Positions 10,601-20,386 of a stretch of 38,329 bases of DNA are shown piece after piece. A program made the position numbers and the translations under genes. Position 1 is the first letter of the stretch, and each line of letters begins with the position of its first letter. The notes beneath the pieces are model-generated. The model made no database searches and had not been told where the DNA came from. It saw only the letters and a list, made by a program, of their open reading frames with translations. The DNA comes from Saprolegnia diclina VS20 (Eukaryota > Oomycota > Saprolegniomycetes > Saprolegniales > Saprolegniaceae): NCBI RefSeq assembly GCF_000281045.1, contig NW_008246077.1:981939-1020267 (forward strand), in the 5' to 3' direction.

Positions 10601-13600
10601 GCACGTACATGGTCCAGTTGAACGGACGGAAGAGACCGCCCAAGTACGCGTTGGGGTGCGGCACAAAGCTTCCTTGGTCGCAAACCGGGAGACTGCAGTC
10701 GTGGCCACTCCAGCCGACAGGACAGAGGCACGTATTGGGCGCGACGCACGTGCCCCCGTTCAAGCAGCTTTGCGTACATACCGGTGTCCGGCAGTCGGTG
10801 CCTTGCCACGGCGACGGACAGCTGCACGTGCTGGGTGCAGTGCAGTTGCCGCCGTTGCCGCAAGTCTGCACGCACACGGGCGTCGTGCAGTTGGCGTCAA
10901 ACCAGCCATTGGCGCACGCACACGTGTCGGGTGCGCTGCAGCTCCCGCCGTTGGCACACGACTGTACGCACAGCGGCGTCGTGCAAGCAGCGCCCGTGTA
11001 GCCGGGGACGCACGCGCATTGATTCGGCCCGACGCAGAGCTCGCGTGCGCCGCACGGCTGCGCACAGAGGGCCGTCGTGCAGTCGTCACCGGTCCACCCG
11101 GCGGCGCAAGTACAGACATCCATGGCCGAGCACACGCCGCCGTTCTCACAGACCTTGGAGCAGATGGCCGAGAGAGCGCGAATGCGGTGGTTGAGCGTAT
11201 CGGCAACATACAGATAGCTGGTCGCAGACGGCGGCGCAACGACGGCCACGCCGCTTGGACCGTTAAAGAACGCGGCCAACGGAGGCTGGCCGTCGCGAAA
11301 GCCGGCGGCGAACTCGAGCAGGGCTTTTGGGTGGCCGGCCACGGTCTACGTTGCATACGTCTCAGAGTCGTTTGAAGACAGCGACGAACGGACGTACTTG
11401 GACGCTGACATGGGTCACGGGAGTCACAGCAATGGAGAAGAAGCGCGCGCCAAGCTGGTCGCGGTCGACGGTTTGGGACGTGACGTCGTTGGCCGAGGAC
11501 CCCGTGCGGTACAAAGCGTTGGCAAAGAGCGTGTTTGGCTGCAGTGTCAGCGTGACGAGTCCGCCAGTAGCGCCATTGATGACGCCGGCGTGGATCGCAG
11601 CATAGCAAATGGACGACGCGTCGGTGTAGCGCTGCGAGCCGTAGACCGGTGTTGGACTATTGCAATTGGCGGGGCACGCCACTTGGATCGTGCTGCCAAA
11701 GTCAACGTCTTGGCCGATCGCCGTGATGGGCGCCCCGGCCGCGTCATACAGTTTGGTGCAGAGATCGCTAGACAATATGTATGTTACTAGAGACCATGTG
11801 TCTACATAAGTTGTGCGTACCCGGTCGTGAGCGCATCGATGGGCGGCGACCCGACGCACGCTTGCACGGTGCGCCCGAGGATGTTCAAGCCGGCTTTGAC
11901 GCTAAAGACGCTTCGGTTCACCGCATTGTAGAAGATATTGTCTATCCATTGTCAGACGACTCCTTCTGCTGCGTCGAGCATACTCATGGCCGGGGAGACC
12001 TTGTAGTGGAGCGCGTCGGTCGGCGGCTCGTACGACGCACAGCCCGACGGACTCAGCACGTCCCTCGCACGCGTCGAGCACTCGACGCTGCGGGCCTACG
12101 GGTGCACTGTATGATGCGCAGCAGGACGCAGATGTGACGTACGACGGACGCGGCTTGCGACAGCATGCGTACGTGGTTGGAGATGGAGCTGACAGCAAAC
12201 ACCCGCTGGTCCACTGGACTCATGGCGACGCCCGAGACGTGAAACGACGCCTCGTTGCTGTCCCCGTCCGTCTCGCCGTAGGCAAACGGGCCTGCGCCCG
12301 CGACCGTCACGACGCGCTTGTCACCGGCGACACCCGTGACGTCACTGACGTCATACGCAACACGGCGCACGCGGTGGTCGTCCGCAACCAACACCGTGTT
12401 CATCGGACCCATCGCAATGCCGGTCGGGTGGTTAAACTGCGCGTACGTGGCGTTGCCGTCGCGAAAGCCGGCGACGCCGCGGACGCATGGCGGCGGACAC
12501 CCGAGGATCGGCGTCGTCTGCGCCAACACGTTGCCAGCGAGCGTCGTCGTCGTGCCGTCGACACTAGATGCATCCGCTGTCAGTACCTCCACTAGTGTCT
12601 GATACGGTGCACCTGATGGCCCGAATGATGTGGTTGCCCGTGTCCGCGACAAACACGATGCCGGACGACGCCACGGCGACGCCCATGGGTGTGTTGAACG
12701 ACGCGTTGCCGGGCGAGCCGTCTGCGAGACCGGGTTGTGGCGGCGCGGCGGCCGTCGCCAGCGTCGCAGTTTCAGTGCCGCCGAGACACCGCCCGGCGAC
12801 GCAGCTCACGAGATTGGTCGCGAGATTGACGAGGCGGATGCGGTGGTTGCCCGTGTCGGCGATGTACAGTAGCGTGCTGCTCCCTGTCTCCAAGACGGCG
12901 ACGCCCGACGGAAACGAGAACGTCGCGCTCAACGCCGGGCCGTCGGCAAAGCCTTCAACGCCGGCGCCGGCGACCGTCGATACGACTTGCGTCCCGGCGG
13001 CAATCTAATATTGTGCAAAGTGGTAAAGTGGTGCAAAGTGGTGCAAAGTGGTGCAAAGTGAGGAGGCTGTACCTTGCGAATGCGGTGGTTGTTGGTGTCG
13101 GCGACGTACACGTTGTTGGCTGCGTCGACCGCGAGGCCGCGGGGGTAGGCAAACTGCGCAGTCGCCGCAGGCCCATCCTACAAGGAGCTTGCACGTAGTC
13201 GCACGACGCCACGCGCACCTGAAAGCCCGGCGTGCCGACGCCCGCGAGGCTAAAGACGCGACCTTGCGCCGACGCCGTCGTAGCAAAGCTCCACAACTCA
13301 GACACATTGTCCCAATCGGCCACGCGCGTCACGGGCCCGGCGCCCCAGCAGCGCACCGAGCAGTTGGCATAGTCGACTCCGAACGGCGAGAGGCAGCTGT
13401 CGCCGGACAAGAGCACGCAGATGCGGGTGGCGCCGCCATAGTCGTACCGATGCCGCCCGCCGATGGCCCACGGCACGTCCGTGACCGTCGGGATGTTCGC
13501 CGGCAGCGCCGCCCAGCTGACGCCTTGGAGCTGCATGCGGTCGTTGGAGCAGAGGTGGCACTTGCTCTGGACGCCAAAGGTCGAGCACGCATGGCGCAGA

Positions 13601-13785
13601 TCCTGCGCGTTCGAGTTGACGCGACCGGCAAACTCGAGCGTCTGGGATCGCGTCTTTTGGTACGCGAAGGGCCATCGAGGGGCGGCGACGCTGTCGCACC
13701 ACGGCTGCGTCGTCCACGTCCGATGGACGCGCATGCCGATGGCGCGACCGATTGCGACGACGACGACGACGACGACGATCCGCAT
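7625..13785 (-). CDS. Single-pass membrane glycoprotein with NHL, LCCL and EGF-like modules
   Basis: Large receptor-like or adhesion-like surface protein of 1866 residues in 13 exons. Introns: 13178-13218, 13005-13072, 12564-12612, 12096-12142, 11942-11983, 11768-11805, 11346-11397, 10138-10183, 9296-9343, 9139-9176, 8399-8446 and 8138-8180. The signal peptide starts [11 protein letters not shown] Cys-rich N-domain (about 20-175) leads into NHL propeller repeats (for example [36 protein letters not shown]) to about residue 490. An LCCL domain follows at about 605-700 ([17 protein letters not shown]), then one more NHL repeat and about a dozen EGF-like modules of the form CxxxCxNGGxCxAPxTCxC, broken by two long spacers. 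Residues about 1807-1828 form a membrane helix ([18 protein letters not shown]), followed by a strongly basic cytosolic tail of about 40 residues. The ligand and role are unknown. NHL plus EGF recalls teneurins, but I see no YD or toxin-like domain. Confidence 0.85.
13013..13060. repeat. Intronic 10-bp tandem repeat
   Basis: The unit GTGCAAAGTG occurs about four to five times head to tail, one copy degenerate (GGTAAAGTG). It lies wholly inside intron 13005-13072 of the EGF/NHL gene, so repeat-number changes would alter intron length but not the protein. Confidence 0.85.
13756..13776. repeat. (GAC)7 microsatellite encoding the signal-peptide core
   Basis: Seven GAC units read as seven GTC (Val) codons on the minus strand. 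They form the hydrophobic core of the signal peptide of the EGF/NHL glycoprotein. Repeat slippage would therefore lengthen or shorten the targeting helix. Confidence 0.9.
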
Positions 13786-13958
13786 TTTCGTTGGATTTGT
13801 TCGAAAATTTTCCAGAAAAATCGAAGAACGTGCACATAAGATCGTATTCGTACACGTGGCGTTACGAGAGGTCGAGATATGAAGCGTGAAAAGTATGCAA
13901 GCGGCATGTATGAGGATGCGGCGTTTCGGTGGCGGCGGCGGATATGCATGGTGTCGTC

Positions 13959-16900
13959 TTAGACGCGACGACACGTGACCTTGTGCGTCGGCCAGTCCTT
14001 CTTCTGGCAGGCTTGCGTGCAGTACGCCGTGTCGTTGCAGCGCGCGCACTTCTTCCACTTGCCCTCGCGACCACAGCTGGCGCACACGAGCGTGGTCGGG
14101 GCGGGCGCGGCCTTGGATGTCTTGGGGGCGGTGGCAGGGGCCGGCGCCACCACCACGGGGGCGGGCGGGACGACGGCGGGCGTTGCAACGACGGCGGGTG
14201 TCGTAACGACGGCGGGTGTCGCAACCGGCGGGGCGTCGAGCTTGAGTTCCCACACGTCGCCATAGACAATGTCGTGCTGCATGGTCTCGTAGCCGCCAAA
14301 GAGCAGCGCGCGGTGGCGGGTCGGATCCAACGTCAAGGTGCACCCGGCCCGCGCGCTCGGCCACGGCGACTTGGTGTCCTTGGGCGTTTGCATCTTGGAC
14401 CACGAGACCGACTTGTCGGCGTGATGCACGAGCCGGTAGCCGTCCGCGTGGTACTTGGAGCCGACCGCAAGCTCGGCGTACCCGCCAAACTGGTACATGT
14501 GCCCGTTGTAGCACACAGCTTGGCTCTCGCTGCGGGCGCCCGGGTGCAGCGGCAAAATGCCATTCTTGGCGATGGGCCGCTCGTCGAGCCACGTGTTGTG
14601 GACGAGGTCGAACGCATAGAGCTTGGACCGGTACTCGTAAAAGTCGCTCGTGTCAGCCTTGCCGCCAAAGATATAGAGCGTGTCGTCGTGGACCCAGCCG
14701 AGGTGCAGCGTGAGGAGCGAGCTCGGGGCTTTCGTTTTCGCTTCCTGCGGCATGGCCGACCAGCGCTGCGTCGCAAAGTCAAACACATCAAACGGGTTGT
14801 CGCGCGAGTCGTCTTGGGCGCCGCCAAACACAAGCATCCGCGACCCGTGCAGCACCGCAACGTGCTCGTTGCGCACCGACGTCGGCTCGTTCGGCGCCCG
14901 CACCCGCTTCCACACGTGCGTGTCGACGTTGTAGGCGTAGAGAGCGCCGCCCGTCTGGTCGTCTTCGTGGAGCGGGCACCCGCCATAGACGTACATGTCG
15001 CGGTTGAAGACAACCGCGCTGTGGCCGGCGAGACACGGCGGCTTTTGGCCCGCGCCCGGCACCGTGACCCACTTTTTCGTCTCAAAGATGTACTGGTGGA
15101 TCGCCACGTCATCGTCTTCCGTACCAAACATGGTGGTCGACCGGCCGCCAAAGATGAGGAGCGACGTCGCGTCTGGATGCAGCGCCGCGCTGTGGAAGAA
15201 CCGGTTGATCTTCTTGCCCGTGCCAGGCAGCACGCGCCACGCGGCGGGGATGCTGCACGCGTTGAGCTTGGACTGGATGCGCTGGCCTTGCTCGGCCAGG
15301 TACCCCGCGGGCGGCACGTCCTTGTTGCCCTTCTGGGACTCGATCGCGAGCACGTGCCAGTCGTCAAAGGCGTCATCGTACTGGTGCAACGCTGCGTATG
15401 CGCGGGCGCGGGCGTGAAGGCACCGGATGACGTAAATGTTGGCGCAGTGCGACACGATGAACGGAATGACATGGCTGCAGTCGTCAACGACCTTGGCGTA
15501 CCACTCGAGGCGCAGCGCGGCTTGCGCACGGTTGCTGTAGAGGTTGTCGCCGTTGAGCACCATCTGCGGGTCCTTTTGGTGGTGCATCTCGAGCTTGGCC
15601 TTGAACACTTGAAACTCAGCGATCGCCGATGTGTACTGCGCGTACGCCTCCTTGTAGAGACCCTTTTGGTAAAAGCTGTTGGCGGCCGCCTTTTGCGTCA
15701 TGATCTCGCGCATGCGGGCGAGCGCCGTCACATCCATGTCGTCGTTGCCACCACTGTCACCCTTGCCCTTGCCCTTCTTCTTCTTCTTCTTCTTCTTGGC
15801 CGACGACGACGACAACGTCGCGTCCGGCACCGACTCGTCGTCGACGGGCTTGGGGCGCATCTCGACACCAATGACCTGCAGATGGCTCATGCGCGACGGG
15901 TCGTCCAGCGCGGGGTACTGCACGTGCACGCGCCGCTTGTCGCTGGGCAGCTTGTTGTACGCTACCATGGCCGGCGTCACGGGCAGCGTCGTGTCGAACG
16001 CGTAAAACTTGCGGTAGTCGCCGACCGGCGAGTTGGGCACGGCCGTCAAGATGTCGTCGTCGAGGAGCGTCATGATGACCGACATGGCGACCTGAAGGTA
16101 CACGATCTCTTCCATCGTCGCGGCCACCTGGCGGACGTCAATGTCGCTGCCCGACTTGCGCTTGATCGAGATGCGCGTGAAGAGCGGGAGCACGGGTTGC
16201 GTGACCGGGTCCGGATTGTTGGGGTCCGGAAGCATGAGCGGCGTGCCGAGGCGTGTCTGCGCTTCGATGTAGTCGAGGTCCTTCCACGAGCGACAGCCTT
16301 GACCAGGCGGCTGGAACTCGGCTTTGACGACCGAGTAGAAGCCTTCCGAGTTGCAGCGCATGGTCGAGACCGACCAGTTTTCGTTCTGGACTTCGTGCCA
16401 ATCCTTGTGCACCATGAGCGCCACGTCGCAGCAGCCCGTGCCACCGAGGATCTGGACGAACCGGAACGGCGACCCATGCATCTCGACGCGCACGACGTGG
16501 TTGATGCGCATGTGCAGCCACGGTTGCGCCTGCCAGAAGCGCGCGCTCGTCTCAAAGAGCGACCGGATGATCGAGTCGGTCATGGACGGAATCGCCTCCA
16601 TGCCGGCACAGACGCACGGGCGCGCTTCTTGGCCCGGGTACGGCTTGTTGAGCAACGTGCCATCGCAGAGCGCGCACCGCGACGGAATGTTGCTCGCAAA
16701 CTGCTCAGCAATCTCGGCAAACGCATGCGGGATCTCGCTCTCATGGCGACCCATGATGGTGAGATTCAAGCTACCGGCGGCCGCGCCAAGGCCGTCGCGT
16801 AGCATCGCTTCGTACTTGAGCGGGCAAAAGACGCGCGAGTTGGGCGGCAACGACGTTTGCAGGACTTCGAAATCAGCGGCTGTCACGGGGCCCATATGGA

Positions 16901-17221
16901 CGATGGGCTCGACCTTGAGGATGATCGAGATCGGCGACAAGACAAGCAGCAGCGTGGGCGTCTGGTGGCAGGGTTGCTACATGTTACGACAGTGAGCTTC
17001 CATGGCATGCTGCCCATCGCATGTACCTGGAACTCGTCCACGGACGAGACCCATTGTCGCAAGCGAACCTACGGTCAGAACGGCCCCATAAGATCGCGGA
17101 TCGGTCTTCCTCGCCAGATCGCCCATGCACGTACCACGTTGACCCAGCAGTCGTAGTCTGCTTCGAAGAGCCGGCTCTGCGGTGGCTTGGACAGCGGGAT
17201 GCGCCTCTTCCTCGACGTCAT
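13959..17221 (-). CDS. TPR-Kelch-MYND zinc-finger protein
   Basis: Predicted cytosolic or nuclear adaptor of 1048 residues. Two short 5' exons (17221-17135 and 17068-17027) join the long exon 16976-13959 across introns 17069-17134 and 16977-17026, both in phase 0. The start MTSRKRRIPLSK at 17221 gives an open frame through both junctions (VRLRQWVSSVDEFQ then QPCHQTPTLLLVLS). Order: a folded N-terminal domain with Cys pairs (RCALCDG, PCVCAG) that I cannot name; a Lys8 linker (KKKKKKKKGKGKG); a TPR-like helical region (AAANSFYQKGLYKEAYAQYT); then about six Kelch repeats (LLIFGGRS, MYVYGGC, MLVFGGAQ, LYIFGGK, MYQFGG, ALLFGGYE), likely one beta-propeller. A Pro/Ala/Val repeat linker leads to a C-terminal MYND finger (CASCGREGKWKKCARC, then TAYCTQACQKKDW). 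MYND domains bind Pro-rich peptides. Partners are unknown, and there is no SET domain. Confidence 0.88.
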
Positions 17222-17623
17222 CTCGCTTGCTCGCGCGTGATCTTGGAAGTGCCAGCGCCTTACAAACCCGAATCGTTTTCACGGGTTTCTATCCAACAAA
17301 ACGTATGCGTTTTCAGAGGTTCGCACTTAAACGGGACGCTACCGCACCATTGGCTATTGGTATGTTCTGAAAGCGTACTTTGCGGAGCACTGGACTCTCC
17401 TTCAAAGTGCGCCCTGTCCTATTGTTCGACATCGTGCTTTCCATACAAAATACAAATGTCATTTTCTAGAAACACAAAAAAATACAAGGCGCACTTGTGC
17501 GGAGCGTGAATATCGGATGCTCGAGACCAACGGCGGGCGCTCGTGCTGCCACGAGTCATGCGATAAGATCTTGGTGCAATGTCAATACCCCAAGAGGGCG
17601 TTCGGACGCTTCTCGGGAGGGAG
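17222..17623. other. Intergenic, tandem minus-strand genes
   Basis: About 400 bases lie between the start of the TPR-Kelch-MYND gene and the end of the PDZ-PH gene. An A/T-rich patch near 17440-17490 could contain 3'-end signals of the PDZ-PH transcript. I see no gene or RNA here. The plus-strand open frame that crosses it from 17021 runs antisense to proven exons and is not supported. Confidence 0.4.
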
Positions 17624-20327
17624 CTAAAGCTTCCGGGCGCGAATGAGCGTCTCCAGCGACCCGGCAAACGTATCACGATCGTCGACCGTCGCGCAGATGT
17701 AGTCGACCGTGCGCTTGCAAATGACGACGCTCAAGCAGTGGTCGTCCGACGCAGTCTCGGCGCCCTTCTTCGGCGCACTCGGCTTGCCTTTGGTCACGGA
17801 CGCGATCGAAGCCATCGGAATGTGCTTGCACGTGCGCTCCTTGCTGCTGTTGTCGTAGCTCACGAGGTACTTTTGGTCCGAATCAAACTCAAAATGGCGC
17901 GGTTTGAGTTTCCCAAACCAGCCCCCCACCACCTAGAGATGACGCTATGCGCTGGATAAATCACTGTTGCTCTACCTTTTGGACGTGGTACGCTCGCTTA
18001 AAGTCGACCAACGGAACAACAAGGTCCGCACCCTGAACCTCGTCCGGGGCCGTCGTCGACGCCGCACGCGACAGCTTCTACACATTTACATCATCAAATC
18101 AAGCACTTGACGAGTCATACCCGAGGCAGGGGCGGTGCTGTGTCGGCCTACGCATAGCGCAACATTAACGACTCGAATGTGTATGCAGGCAAAAGGCTAG
18201 CATACCGCGCTCGGTCGGCGCGAGAGTGGCGAGGGCGGGCCGTCGGACGACGAGCTCAGTCGGCGCTGCAACGCCGACACCTGGTCGTCGGTCAAACACA
18301 GCTTCTCTTGGAGTCTCGTCATCGTCGACTGCACCGAATCCCGGTGCACGAATGGAAACGGCGAGACGAGCTCGGGCGTTGGCGACGCTGGTGTTGTCAC
18401 CGGCACTGTCGCCGCCGGCATTGGTGCAAACGACAGAGTCTTTGTACTTGGCTCTAGGGCGGTCAACAGCGCTTCAATGTCGGCTACGGGCTTGGAGCGC
18501 ACGTCCAACGCATCGACCCACTCGAGGCGACTCCCCAACGACACGCCACCGGCGGCTTCCACGCTGCTGCCACACACAAAGCCCGTGACGACCGCCGCAC
18601 TCGGTACAGTAGGGTCGAAGCGCACACCTGCGCCGCCGGGACCGACAACGACATCGATGGCGGCTTTGCGCGGGACGGTGGAGTTGATCGTCGGCGGCGT
18701 GAACGAAAGCACCTTGGCCTGCGCCGAGAGACCCTTGAGAAGGTCGGCCACCTGGGCGAGTGCAAGGGAGCTCAAATCAAAGCCATCGACACCAACGAGG
18801 ACGCTCTGGGGCGCAACAGCACCGTGCATCTGGATGGCCGAGGTTGACGCAATCGTCTCGAGCATCGCGCATTCGGGCCGGTGCGCAGCAAACGTGAGTC
18901 CGAGAGGTCCAGCTGGCACGTACACGTCCAGTGTCGGGCGATGCGCCAGTGTCGTGAACGTGAGGTCTTTGGGCGTGTGCGCAAGCTTTTGAAAGAGCTC
19001 GATCGTCGCGTGGAGTGCAAGGCACGAGATGTTGAAGCCGTTGATGCATATGAGGATGCTGCCAGCGCGCACGAGGCCGCTACGCTCCAAGACGCCTCGT
19101 TCGCCATTTGGAAGCGCCCGGAACCCCGCGACGACCGTGTGCGACGGCTTGTTGCCGTCAAAGTCGATGCCCAGTGGTCCCGCGGGGACGTGCACAACAT
19201 GCGTTGGGCCCTCTGCGCGCCGACGGCGGATCTCGGATTCCGTGACAAAGGTTACGACGCGCGGGACGTGCGGGAGCTGGCTCAAGAGCCGCACGACGCG
19301 ATCCCGAGTCGCAAAGCTCACGTCCACACCGTTTACACTTGCCACGCACGCACCAAGGAGGCGGTGCTTGTACGGGGCGTAGTACGGACGGTCGGCGTCC
19401 GCCGACGTTGTAAACTCCGTCACTTTGACAAACGCGACCTCGGAGCTGTCCAGATTGAGGCCCAGCGACGAGTCGAGGATCGTGACCGTGATCGCGCTGT
19501 CGGACGACGTTGCGGCCGGGGCTGTCGACGAAGTGGTGTAGCACAGGAGGCGGCTCGCGGCGCCGGCGGTGCGGACGAGCTCGTGGGCAGCTGCTGGTGC
19601 CAGCGCTGTGAGGTCGGTGGTACCGACGGCAATGACGACGGCGTTCGGTGCCGACGTAGTTGCTGTGAGACGCATGGACGTCGGCGCCGCGAATGCAACT
19701 GGGCCAGTCACGTAGAGCAGGCGCGTGCAGGTGCGCGGCGCGAGGCGGTACAGCTCGATCGTCTTGGGGACGTCAAAGACAAGGGCAAGGTGGCTGACGA
19801 CAGCGTCCCGGTCCATCGTCGACACATCGACGCCGTTGATACGTAGTATGCGACAGCCACGATGGGCTGTCGCGCTCCAGGACGCGGTTGCTGCCTCGAC
19901 GACAGCCCAATGCGGAATGTCGGGGTGCAGTGTCAGCCCCAATGGCCCCGGAGGCGCCGTCAAGAGCAGCTTCTTGGCAATGTCCCACCGACTTGGGGTT
20001 GACGGTGCCCGTAAAAAAGTGAGCTCTCGCGGCGCGTTGGCCGTCTGCCCAAGGACCTCGATCACCTACGTCCCAGGATCAGATCGTGCCGGCCTCGCAC
20101 AAGATGGCGCGTACCTCGAGGCGCGTTAAGAACAAGAGGTCGAGGTCGTTGAGCTGCACGAGGCGGTCGCCGGGGTGCACACGGCCGCAATGCGCTTGCA
20201 TCGTGCCCGGCGTAGCATCGTACGCGCCGACAAAGACGCCGGCGGTGCTATCGCCTTCGAGAAGCGAGAGCCCGAGGCGGCCTGGCGCCACCGTCACCGT
20301 CACATACATGCGACCCAGCGCGTCCAT
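17624..20327 (-). CDS. Multi-PDZ scaffold protein with C-terminal PH domain
   Basis: Membrane-associated scaffold of 836 residues. Introns 20066-20114, 18148-18205, 18078-18120 and 17933-17975 are all phase 0 and rejoin what look like separate open frames. The ATG at 20327 begins MDALGRMYVTV. I count about seven PDZ-like units in tandem. Carboxylate-binding loops read GRLGLSL, GPLGLTL, GPLGIDF and GPLGLTF. Helix and strand signatures such as RILRINGVDVSTM and ILICINGFNIS recur about every 90-110 residues, and the third unit is degenerate. A short predicted coiled coil (RLQEKLCLTDDQVSALQ) separates them from the PH domain, which spans three exons (from FKRAYHVQK, across GGWFGKLKPRHFEFD, to FAGSLETLIRARKL). 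PDZ domains bind C-terminal peptides and PH domains bind phosphoinositides. The gene shares a 59-bp promoter gap with the IQ-WW gene. Confidence 0.85.
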
Positions 20328-20386
20328 TGTCGCTCAAATGAGAAAGTCGGGAATAGGCGCAGCGGTTACCCACGTTTCGTGGGCGG
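20328..20386. promoter_or_regulatory. 59-bp bidirectional promoter gap
   Basis: Only 59 bases separate the ATG codons of the divergent PDZ-PH and IQ-WW genes. Both promoters and both 5' leaders must overlap here or lie inside the coding regions. I see no TATA box. Confidence 0.5.

Noticed and set aside
9177-11342. CRISPR-like regular repeats in the EGF region
   Set aside because: The periodic similarity comes from tandem EGF modules at the protein level; units differ in sequence and spacing.
11942-11983. Apparent in-frame TGA in the EGF/NHL gene (after the frame reading AAEGVV)
   Set aside because: A 42-nt intron with a GTATGC donor, a CTGAC branch-like site and a TAG acceptor removes it and restores frame, so there is no nonsense codon.
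13929-16802. 957-codon plus-strand open frame across the TPR-Kelch-MYND gene
   Set aside because: It is the antisense shadow of a G/C-rich coding exon. Its translation is Arg/Val/His-rich with no domain, whereas the minus strand gives clear Kelch and MYND motifs.
17021-17509. 162-codon plus-strand open frame starting with ATG
   Set aside because: It overlaps the 5' exons of the TPR-Kelch-MYND gene in antisense and shows no domain or matching codon use.
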